DNA from: Streptomyces sp. CB00455
GTDB taxonomy: Bacteria; Actinomycetota; Actinomycetes; Streptomycetales; Streptomycetaceae
Length of the DNA stretch: 45,208 bases
Assembly (NCBI RefSeq): GCF_001905445.1
Contig: NZ_LIVQ01000017.1
Span: 1-45,208, forward strand
Direction of reading: 5' to 3'
Of this stretch, positions 39,801-45,208 are shown one piece after another. Within the stretch, counting starts at the first letter, position 1. Each line of letters opens with the position of its first letter. The notes beneath the pieces were generated by a model. That model had not been told where the DNA came from. It searched no databases and saw only the letters and a program-made list of their open reading frames with translations. The translations under genes and the position numbers were made by a program.

Positions 39801-40690
39801 GTTGGCGGCCGCCGCCTTCGCGTCGGCCTCCGCCTTCAGCGCCTCACCGAGCTTCGCCTTCGCGGTGTCCGCTTCCTTCTTGGCGTTGTCCCGGTGCGTC
39901 TGGGCGGCATCCGCGGCGGCCTTTGCCTGGAGCTCGGCCGTGTGCGCGGCCTCTCGCCGGAACTCCGCCTTCGACTGCGCGGCCTGGGCCAGAGCGCGCT
40001 GCGCGATGGTGTCGCTGTCTGCGCCGGAGGCACGGGTGGCCGCCTCGGCGGTCTCACCCGCCTTCACCATCGCGTCCAGTGCCGCCACCGCACCCTTGGT
40101 GACCTGGGCCTTCTGCAGACCCACCAGCATGCCGCGGCCACGCGGCGCGCCGTTCTTGTCCGCGATGGCGTAGGCCGCCTGCACGGCGGCGTCCGAGGCG
40201 GTGGCGGCCGTCTTCGCGGCGGTGGCCTGCTGTTTGAGCAGAGCGAGCTGCTGCTTCGCGCCGGCCTGGGCGTTCGCGATGCCCTTCGTCGCCAGGTCGA
40301 AGTGCGCCTTGGGCTGGACCTCGCCAGTGTGGCCGGACGGCTTGATGTTGACCTGCTGCGGGCCTCCGCCGGTGCACGTGGCGAGCAGCGCGTCCCTGCC
40401 GAGGTCGTACGTCGGTGGTTGAGCCCGTCCTGAGCGGTGCCGGCCATGGCCGGACCACCCAGCCGCAGCACATCGGCCATCAGGCACTGGTCCTGCCGCA
40501 GCTGCTCCGCGGTGGTGTCGTCGAACCAGTCGTACGAGTTGCCCGCGAGTTCCGTACGGTCCTGGGGGCCGGGCGGGGACTGCGGGCCGCCGACGGCGAT
40601 CACGGCGACGGCGACCGCGGCCGAGATCGCGGGGGTGAGGAAGGCGGGTCTGCGCGATCTGCGGAGGCTTCGGCCTGGTCTTGTGTACAA
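36843..40690 (-). CDS. Large Ala-rich Hint-domain polymorphic toxin (RNase-like C-terminus, one frameshift)
   Basis: From a TTG at 40690 (GAGGGA upstream) the N-terminus shows RRPAFLTPAISAAVAVAVIA (signal/membrane anchor) and DNSYDWF-like ELAGNSYDWFDDTTAEQLRQ. Near 40416 the frame shifts by one base (QDGLN to PPTYDLGRDALLATC; a C seems missing in AACCACCG). Then about 850 residues of Ala/Lys/Glu coiled coil, a Hint domain (CERNSFPATTPVLMADGSHR to LVHNC, about 977-1123), and a C-terminal toxin of about 155 aa with EMHALREHVLPTPTEAFALA, SQETAQKAIEYVFEDYF and GGYAIMTAFPTG, resembling CdiA-CT RNase A-like toxins. Coupled to the immunity gene by ATGA. Confidence 0.75.
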
Positions 40691-40892
40691 AGTGGTGTCT
40701 TCCCTCGTGGCAGGCGAAGGCAGACGGGGATGTTTCGCTTCGAGGTGGTGCGCGGGGTCGAGCCGGCAGCACAGATGTGCAGCCGGCAGCGCCCGTTGAT
40801 GCGGTCCCGTGTACCGGCCCGCGGCATCATGTCATCCCCCGTAGCGGCGCTGGTCCCCCCGGCCGCCGTGAACGTGTGCAACAACGACCAGG

Positions 40893-41054
40893 TCACGGTC
40901 GCCGTTTCACGCGGTGATCACCGTACCCGGCGGTAACAGCGTGCGCCATAGAGTTCTCGATCGCCAACACGAAGGCTCGACCATGCGCGGGGTACTTCCC
41001 CGCGGCCTGGGTCATGGCTTTGATGCCCAAAACTGTGTCCGCACGACGCTGCCC
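40893..41054 (-). pseudogene. Open fragment cut by an IS element
   Basis: On the minus strand a frame enters from the IS630 copy-B end and reads RRADTVLGIKAMTQAAGKYP then AHGRAFVLAIENSMAHAVTA and stops at 40893. It looks protein-like but no family is recognised and no start is visible; the 5' part would lie beyond the inserted elements. The region 40691-40892 holds only the upstream sequence of the large toxin gene. Confidence 0.25.
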
Positions 41055-41056
41055 TA

Positions 41057-42153
41057 GTGACCTGAGTCTGAGGTTTGTCGTTAGTTCGGGTATGAGTCGT
41101 CCTGGTCCGGAGATTCCGCCGTTGTCGGTGACCGATGCCCAGCGTGCTGTGCTGGAGGGCTGGTTACGTCGTCGTTCGACGGCTCAGGCTCTGGCTCAGC
41201 GATCACGGATCGTGCTGGAGTGCGCAGACGGCCGCTCGATCATGGAGGTGTCCCGTCGGCTGCGGATTGCTCCAGACACGGTCCGCACCTGGCGGCGGCG
41301 CTTCCTGGAACACGGCTTGGACGGTCTGTGTGACGAGCCCTGGCCTGGTGTACCGCGCAAGATCACCGATGCCGATGTGGAGCGGGTGATCGTCAGGACA
41401 CTCGAGGAGAAACCGAAGAACGCGACCCACTGGTCGACGAGGTCGATGGCCGCGGCGACGGGGATGTCGCAGTCGACGGTCTCCAGGATCTGGCGGGCGT
41501 TCGCGCTCGCCCCGCACCGTTCGCAGACTTTCAAACTGTCGACGGACCCGTTCTTCATTGACAAGGTCCGCGATGTCGTCGGTCTCTACCTCGACCCGCC
41601 TGAGAAGGCCCTGGTTCTTTGCGTGGACGAGAAGTCGCAGATCCAGGCCTTGGACCGGTCCCAGCCGGTGCTGCCGATGATGCCCGGTGTTCCAGAGCGC
41701 CGCAGCCACGACTACATCCGCGCCGGCACCACCACCCTCTTCGCAGCCCTCGAAGTCGCGACGGGCAAGGTGATCGGATCACTGCACCGACGGCACCGGG
41801 CCGTCGACAAGGAAGTCCCGGCCAGTCTCCAGGTCCATCTGATCCTGGACAACTACGCCACCCACAAGACGCCGGACGTGAAGAAGTGGCTGCTGGCGCA
41901 CCCGCGCTTTCACCTGCACTTCACGCCCACGAGCGCGTCCTGGCTGAACCTGGTCGAGCGGTGGTTCGCCGAGCTCACACAGAAGAAACTCAAGCGTGGA
42001 GTCCACCGCTCCGTCCAGGCACTCGAACGCGACATCCGGGCCTGGCTGACCGACTGGAACGAGCAGCCCAGGCCCTTCGTCTGGACGAAGACCGCTGACG
42101 AGATCCTCGACAAAGTCGCCGCCTACTGCCACCGAATCTCTGACTCAGGTCAC
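41057..42153 (+). mobile_element. IS630-family insertion sequence (copy B)
   Basis: 1097 bp between TA dinucleotides at 41055-41056 and 42154-42155. The terminal repeats start GTGACCTGAGTCTGAG on the left and are matched by CTCTGACTCAGGTCAC on the right, with few mismatches. It carries one complete transposase gene. Its right end abuts, across the TA and a later IS5 insertion, the left end of a second copy (43616-43643). Confidence 0.9.
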
Positions 42154-42156
42154 TAG
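41092..42156 (+). CDS. IS630-family transposase (intact)
   Basis: 354 aa from ATG 41092 (MSRPGPEIPPLSVTDAQRAV). The N-terminal HTH pair includes GRSIMEVSRRLRIAPDTVRT and WSTRSMAAATGMSQSTVSRI. The DDE triad is in LCVDEKSQIQALDRSQ, VHLILDNYATHKTPDVKKW and SASWLNLVERWFAELTQKKL. Complete and without frameshift, so probably active. Its TAG stop (42154-42156) is formed by the TA target duplication plus the next base, so the coding sequence runs to the last base of the element. Confidence 0.9.
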   Translation: MSRPGPEIPPLSVTDAQRAVLEGWLRRRSTAQALAQRSRIVLECADGRSIMEVSRRLRIAPDTVRTWRRRFLEHGLDGLCDEPWPGVPRKITDADVERVIVRTLEEKPKNATHWSTRSMAAATGMSQSTVSRIWRAFALAPHRSQTFKLSTDPFFIDKVRDVVGLYLDPPEKALVLCVDEKSQIQALDRSQPVLPMMPGVPERRSHDYIRAGTTTLFAALEVATGKVIGSLHRRHRAVDKEVPASLQVHLILDNYATHKTPDVKKWLLAHPRFHLHFTPTSASWLNLVERWFAELTQKKLKRGVHRSVQALERDIRAWLTDWNEQPRPFVWTKTADEILDKVAAYCHRISDSGH

Positions 42157-42171
42157 GTTCTGTCCCGCCGA

Positions 42172-42702
42172 TCATGTCCGGAGCCAGATGATGGTTGCTG
42201 CGACGGCAACGGTGCCCAGGTAGACGTACGCGCGCTTGTCGTACCTCGTGGACACCGCTCGGTAGTTCTTGAGCTTGTTGATCGCCCGTTCCACGGTGTT
42301 GCGCTTCTTGTACCGCTCCTTATCGAAGCCGGGTGGGCGACCTCCTGCCCGGCCCCGGCGTATGCGGTGCACGGCCTGATCGCTCTTCTCGGGAATGACG
42401 TGGCGGATGCGGCGTCGCCGCAGGTAGCGGCGGGTCCGGCGATTGCTGTATGCCTTATCGGCGCTCACGCTGTCTGGTGTAGTGCGCGGGCGGCCCGGCC
42501 CGAGTCGAGGCACCCGAATGCGTTCTATGACTGGCTCGAACTGCGTGCAGTCCGCCCGCTGGCCTGCCGTCAGCAACAGTGAAAGCACGCGGCAACGCCC
42601 GTCGGCACTCAAGTGGATCTTGGTGGTGAAGCCTCCTCGGGAGCGACCGAGCGCCTCACCTCCTGCACCACCTCCGCCAGGCGGGCGCACAGTCTCACCC
42701 AT
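42172..42702 (-). CDS. IS5-family transposase, C-terminal (DDE) frame
   Basis: Catalytic half of the transposase: GRSRGGFTTKIHLSADGRCR, the second Asp in DSVSADKAYSNRRTRRYLRR, and the terminal Glu in KKRNTVERAINKLKNYRAVS followed by TRYDKRAYVYLGTVAVAATI. Reached by a -1 frameshift from the upstream frame, within the 42609-42702 overlap, as known for the IS427/IS1031-type members of the IS5 family. Stop lies within the terminal repeat. Confidence 0.85.
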   Translation of the reverse strand: MGETVRPPGGGGAGGEALGRSRGGFTTKIHLSADGRCRVLSLLLTAGQRADCTQFEPVIERIRVPRLGPGRPRTTPDSVSADKAYSNRRTRRYLRRRRIRHVIPEKSDQAVHRIRRGRAGGRPPGFDKERYKKRNTVERAINKLKNYRAVSTRYDKRAYVYLGTVAVAATIIWLRT

Positions 42703-43103
42703 GGCCTTCCGCTCTGGTGTGCCATCGCGGCCGCCCCTTTTGATGCGGCGGGCGGCGGAGCTTTCCGCGCGCCGGCCGCATGCTGGTGGGCACGGATCGA
42801 GGTGGAGTCAACCGAGACGTCCCAGTCGATCCCACCGGCGGCATCGGCCTGGGCCTGCACCTGCTGGAGTAGCCGTTCCCAGGTTCCGTCGGCCGACCAG
42901 CGCCGGTGACGCTCGTAGACAGTCTTCCATGGCCCGTAGCGTTCAGGCAGGTCACGCCACTGCACCCCGGTTCGCACTCGGTGCAGGATGCCGTTGACCA
43001 CCTGGCGGTGGTCACGCCACCGCCCGCAGCGGTTATTGCCCGTGGGCAGGAGCGGCTCCAGACGTCGCCACTCCGCCTCTGTCAGATCCCCCCGACCAGT
43101 CAC
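42609..43103 (-). CDS. IS5-family transposase, N-terminal frame
   Basis: 164 aa from GTG 43103 (VTGRGDLTEAEWRRLEPLLP). The DUF4096-type DNA-binding domain includes RWRDHRQVVNGILHRVRTGV and QWRDLPERYGPWKTVYERHR; the first catalytic Asp is in GIDWDVSVDSTSIRAHQHAA. The frame ends shortly after RPWVRLCARLAEVVQ where the -1 frame takes over. Together the two frames make a normal-length IS5 transposase. Confidence 0.85.
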   Translation of the reverse strand: MTGRGDLTEAEWRRLEPLLPTGNNRCGRWRDHRQVVNGILHRVRTGVQWRDLPERYGPWKTVYERHRRWSADGTWERLLQQVQAQADAAGGIDWDVSVDSTSIRAHQHAAGARKAPPPAASKGAAAMAHQSGRPWVRLCARLAEVVQEVRRSVAPEEASPPRST

Positions 43104-43140
43104 GCAAGAGCCAACGATCCCGTGGGCGACATCGGTACGG

Positions 43141-43551
43141 TCAGCACCTGCAATGCCACCACGCCAACTCCGGGTCTTCTGTCGGCTCGTGATGCGTTCG
43201 CCCGAGGAGCACCGCGTCCAGGCGTTCGACCTGCACCCGAAGTTCGCCGGCGGCCCTTGGCGGAAGCATGGACAGAGCATCTTGCAGCTTGTCCCGGGCC
43301 CAACCTTCGCCGCAGCAGGGGCAGGTGAACTCTGCCTCCCATTGTCTCCACCGGCGCCTCGTGCCGTGAACGCGCACGGACCACACGCTCAGTGCCACCG
43401 TCACGATCCCCGGAGACAATCGCTCTCGTTCGAGCACACGGACAGCGGCATTCGCCGCTCCCGACAGACCTGGGACATCGCGGTACCGCACCCAGGGTCT
43501 ACCCCAGCCGCGTTCCCGCGGCCGAAGTGAAGCTGGTGTTCTACGAGGCAC
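43141..43551 (-). CDS. Passenger protein within the IS5 element (136 aa)
   Basis: From GTG 43551 with GAAGGGG upstream: VPRRTPASLRPRERGWGRPW then VRYRDVPGLSGAANAAVRVL. It has a single CPCC knuckle (EAEFTCPCCGEGWARDK), a helical middle (DKLQDALSMLPPRAAGELRV) and ends PELAWWHCRC with two more Cys, possibly one zinc site. It sits inside the element upstream of the transposase and on the same strand, so it moves with it. No family recognised; a regulator of transposition or a host-directed cargo are both possible. Confidence 0.6.
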   Translation of the reverse strand: MPRRTPASLRPRERGWGRPWVRYRDVPGLSGAANAAVRVLERERLSPGIVTVALSVWSVRVHGTRRRWRQWEAEFTCPCCGEGWARDKLQDALSMLPPRAAGELRVQVERLDAVLLGRTHHEPTEDPELAWWHCRC

Positions 43552-43613
43552 GGCCCCTTCGGATGTAAGTCATGGGCGGCATCCTCCCACACCCATGATC
43601 GGCGGGACAGAAC

Positions 43614-43643
43614 CTAGTGACCTGAGTCTGAGGTTTGTCGTTA
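43614..43643 (+). repeat. Left-end stub of a second IS630 copy B
   Basis: The 30 bases CTAGTGACCTGAGTCTGAGG plus TTTGTCGTTA are identical to 41054-41083, the left end of copy B. The match stops at the TA where IS630 copy C begins, and no further copy-B sequence resumes beyond copy C. With the right end of copy B this made a palindromic head-to-tail junction before the IS5 element arrived. Confidence 0.8.
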
Positions 43644-44228
43644 CTGAGGTTGTAGGCGTGGTGTCGTCAGTGTGAGACCGGTCCCGGTGAGGCAGCCGTC
43701 GATGATGTCGCTGCGGTATTGGATCTGGCGGAGGCCACGTCGTAGCCGACGGATGAGGTGGTCGGGGCCGGTGAAGGCGGTGTTGGCCTGGGTGGTCCGG
43801 CGGAGTACCGACCAGATGCCTTCCACCGGGTTGAGGTCGGGTGCGTAGGGCGGCAGGTGGTAGGCGGTGATCCAGTCCTGTGCGTCGATGAAGGCCCGCA
43901 TCCGACGGTCTTTGTGGACGTTCAGGTTGTCCCATATGAGGACGATGGGTCCGTCGAGCTGCTGGTGGGCGGCGATGAGGAGGTCGCGGTACTCGGTCCA
44001 GGCGAAGCTCTTGCGTCCGCCGCTCTTGTGATCGGTATGGCGTTTGGGCCGGTAGATCAGGCGGGAGCGTTCGCCGGGCTTGTAGCAGCACAGGGCCGCG
44101 ATGGAGAAGCGACGCTGAGAACGGCCTCTCACCCGGATGACCGGGGTGGATCCGCGCCTGCCCCACGTGCGGGAGGTCGGCGGCGTCATCGAGAATCCTG
44201 CCTCGTCCTCGAAGACGATCCAGGCCCC
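43641..44228 (-). CDS. IS630-family transposase, DDE catalytic frame (copy C)
   Basis: From GAWIVFEDEAGFSMTPP the full catalytic part is present: first acidic residue in FEDEAG, second Asp in VLIWDNLNVHKDRRMR, Glu in LNPVEGIWSVLRRTT, and the end IQYRSDIIDGCLTGTGLTL. The triad is intact, unlike copy A. The open frame continues upstream to 44753 without family similarity. The stop TAA (43643-43641) uses the duplicated target TA plus the next flanking base. Reached from the HTH frame by a -1 shift. Confidence 0.75.
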   Translation of the reverse strand, partial: GAWIVFEDEAGFSMTPPTSRTWGRRGSTPVIRVRGRSQRRFSIAALCCYKPGERSRLIYRPKRHTDHKSGGRKSFAWTEYRDLLIAAHQQLDGPIVLIWDNLNVHKDRRMRAFIDAQDWITAYHLPPYAPDLNPVEGIWSVLRRTTQANTAFTGPDHLIRRLRRGLRQIQYRSDIIDGCLTGTGLTLTTPRLQPQ

Positions 44229-44789
44229 GAGCGCCGCCGCGGTGGTTCCAAGCGAGGCCACACCTCCTTCACCCAGCCGGCCACCGCCGCCTCCTCCCGC
44301 TCGACCGCCCGACGGGCCGGAACCTGGTGACTCCAGCCACGGCGCCGCAGCATCTGCGAGATCCCCGACAACGTCATGGACTTGTGGAACCGCCGCCCGA
44401 TCAGCGTCTTGATCCGGGCAAGCGTCCACCGCTGATCCGGCCAGCCGTGAGCGACCGGGCCCTTGGCCAACTCCTCCTCGAGCACCGCGAACAGCCCATC
44501 GCTCAGCTTCGGCCGGGACACCGGGCCACGGGAACGAACCCCGTCCTGACCAGCCTCCCGCCAGGCCCGCCGCCACCGCTGAACCGACCGGACGCTGACC
44601 CGTAACTCCTTCGCGATCTCCGTACTGCCCCGCCCGACGGCGAACATACCGATCGCTTCCATCCGGACCCGCTAACGGAACGCTTGCCTCTCCGCGGTCA
44701 GACCCCCACCCTGCGGATACCTCATACCTCCGGCATACCGCCACGATCACCAACCGTCAGCCCCTACGACAAGACGACTTCAAGGTCCT
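43644..44789 (-). mobile_element. IS630-family insertion sequence (copy C)
   Basis: About 1146 bp between TA at 43642-43643 and TA at 44790-44791. The ends CTGAGGTTGTAGGCGTGGTG and (complement of the right end) AGGACCTTGAAGTCGTCTTG match at about two thirds of positions, and the right end resembles the termini of copy A. Carries a two-frame transposase of the same subfamily as copy A. Confidence 0.75.
44186..44662 (-). CDS. IS630-family transposase, HTH frame (copy C), 5' end interrupted
   Basis: From ATG 44662: MEAIGMFAVGRGSTEIAKEL then RVSVRSVQRWRRAWREAG, the HTH, followed by RWTLARIKTLIGRRFHKSMT. Compared with copy A, the natural start is ATG 44723 (MRYPQGGGLTAERQAF), but a TAG at 44674-44672 interrupts it where copy A reads an Arg-Glu-Arg codon series. 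Translation would need the internal ATG. After VKEVWPRLE the frame leaves the family sequence, as in copy A. Confidence 0.65.
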   Translation of the reverse strand: MEAIGMFAVGRGSTEIAKELRVSVRSVQRWRRAWREAGQDGVRSRGPVSRPKLSDGLFAVLEEELAKGPVAHGWPDQRWTLARIKTLIGRRFHKSMTLSGISQMLRRRGWSHQVPARRAVEREEAAVAGWVKEVWPRLEPPRRRSGPGSSSRTRQDSR

Positions 44790-44791
44790 TA

Positions 44792-45011
44792 CGTTGTTGG
44801 TGGGTCGATTCCGCTCACTCGTAGGATCGGAAGGCCCTGGGGCACTGGGTGTGGCTGTCAAGCTCATGCCGCACGTGTGGCTTCTACTGATTGGCCGCCC
44901 GGTGCCCCGCGACGACTCGGCCACTGATTGGGATGCGCGCGGAGATCGCTTGGTAAGGACACGCTGGCGAGGTCGTCTGCTGGGACCAGTACCGGAACTT
45001 CGGAGGTGAGC
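44792..45011. other. Region upstream of the IS110-type transposase
   Basis: 220 bases without a supportable gene; probably the left end of the IS110-family element, whose ends often lack inverted repeats and hold non-coding sequence. I cannot define the boundary. Confidence 0.4.
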
Positions 45012-45208
45012 GTGCCCGAACTCTGGGCCGGAACGGACGCGGGCAAAGCCGAGCATCACTGCACTGTGATCGACACCGAGGGCAAGCGGAGGCTGTCGAG
45101 GCGGGTCGCCAACGACGAGAACACACTGCTCCAGCTGATCGCAGATGTTCTCGCGTTGAGTGAGGGCGAGCCAGTGACCTGGGCTATCGACCTCAACGCT
45201 GGCGGAGC
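45012..45208 (+). CDS. IS110-family transposase, N-terminal part
   Basis: Partial; runs off the right edge. GTG 45012 follows CGGAGG by 5-6 bases. VPELWAGTDAGKAEHHCTVI is the conserved opening of DEDD (RuvC-like) transposases of the IS110/IS116 group (WAG.D.GK..H), with the first catalytic Asp in TDAGK, followed by LLQLIADVLALSEGEPVTWA and ID, the second acidic region. GTG 45006 is an alternative start. Confidence 0.85.
   Translation, partial: MPELWAGTDAGKAEHHCTVIDTEGKRRLSRRVANDENTLLQLIADVLALSEGEPVTWAIDLNAGG

Larger units (their letters stand above)
42157..43613 (-). mobile_element. IS5-family insertion sequence with passenger gene
   Basis: 1457 bp with perfect 20-bp terminal inverted repeats GTTCTGTCCCGCCGATCATG (42157-42176 and its complement at 43594-43613), flanked by the 4-bp direct repeat CTAG (42153-42156, 43614-43617). 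It carries a two-frame transposase and an extra 136-aa gene. It is inserted exactly at the palindromic junction between two IS630 copy-B ends. Confidence 0.9.

Noticed and set aside
38025..40433. A plus-strand open frame of about 800 codons opposite the large toxin
   Set aside because: It is Gly/Arg/Leu/Val-rich antisense of an Ala-rich coiled coil in very GC-rich DNA; no start signals or domains. The minus strand has Hint and toxin motifs.
43614..44791. IS copy C considered as lying inside a full second IS630 copy B
   Set aside because: Sequence after the right TA (44790-44791) does not resume copy B, so only a 30-base stub remains.
1..45208. tRNA genes or attachment sites that could mark an integrative element
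   Set aside because: No cloverleaf-like sequence, integrase gene or long direct repeat pair was seen.

Overview
The window is actinobacterial DNA, almost certainly Streptomyces. It is very GC-rich, with strong third-position GC bias, GTG and TTG starts, many 4-base stop/start overlaps, and protein families typical of that genus. It reads as accessory DNA: a RiPP gene cluster flanked by toxin/immunity modules, decayed genes and insertion sequences.

Left part (1-5650). A 5' piece of a peptidase-S51-like gene leaves the window on the left. An IS630-family element (335-1492) sits directly upstream of it and carries a visible Asp-to-Val change in the catalytic triad. Next come an ArsR-type regulator and an MFS exporter, translationally coupled on the minus strand. 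A 5'-truncated Hint-deaminase polymorphic toxin with a likely immunity gene follows on the plus strand.

Minus-strand operon (9331 down to 5582). Six tightly packed genes encode a 60-aa peptide, a 79-aa protein, a SAM methyltransferase, a radical SAM enzyme (with an apparent 1-base frameshift), an acyl carrier protein and a FabV-type enoyl reductase. I do not recognise this combination as a described pathway.

Centre (10296-28889). This is a complete-looking class V lanthipeptide (lanthidin-like) cluster. It has an APH-fold kinase-like protein, a HopA1-domain protein, and two precursor peptides with aligned leaders (DAPATTW.CA) and C-terminal Cys. Tailoring and export genes are an O-methyltransferase, an ABC exporter, an LLM F420-type reductase, a LanD-like flavoprotein, a degenerate second kinase-like protein and a two-half M16 protease. 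From about 21614 a second transcription unit with its own promoter/operator encodes a membrane protein, a winged-helix regulator, a GT1 glycosyltransferase, an ABC-2 exporter pair, a GPP34 (GOLPH3-like) protein, a GT4 glycosyltransferase and a small protein. A LuxR-type regulator lies convergently at the end. The inferred product is a pair of dehydrated, reduced, decarboxylated (Avi(Me)Cys), N-methylated and possibly glycosylated peptides.

Decayed zone (29300-32400). Frameshifted pieces of an IS1380 transposase, a histidine kinase, an XRE regulator, a prolyl oligopeptidase, a nucleotide-sugar dehydrogenase and a secreted protein lie end to end, with one intact small secreted-protein gene and a possible two-unit CRISPR relic.

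Right part (32500-45208). An AbiEii-type nucleotidyltransferase toxin with a likely antitoxin is followed by an Rhs-tail/JAB-peptidase toxin fragment with its immunity gene. Then comes a large Ala-rich Hint toxin (about 1280 aa, one frameshift) with a duplicated-domain immunity protein. The end of the window is a nest of IS elements: an IS630 copy abutting the stub of a second copy, an IS5-family element with a passenger gene inserted at their palindromic junction, another IS630-family element, and the start of an IS110 transposase.
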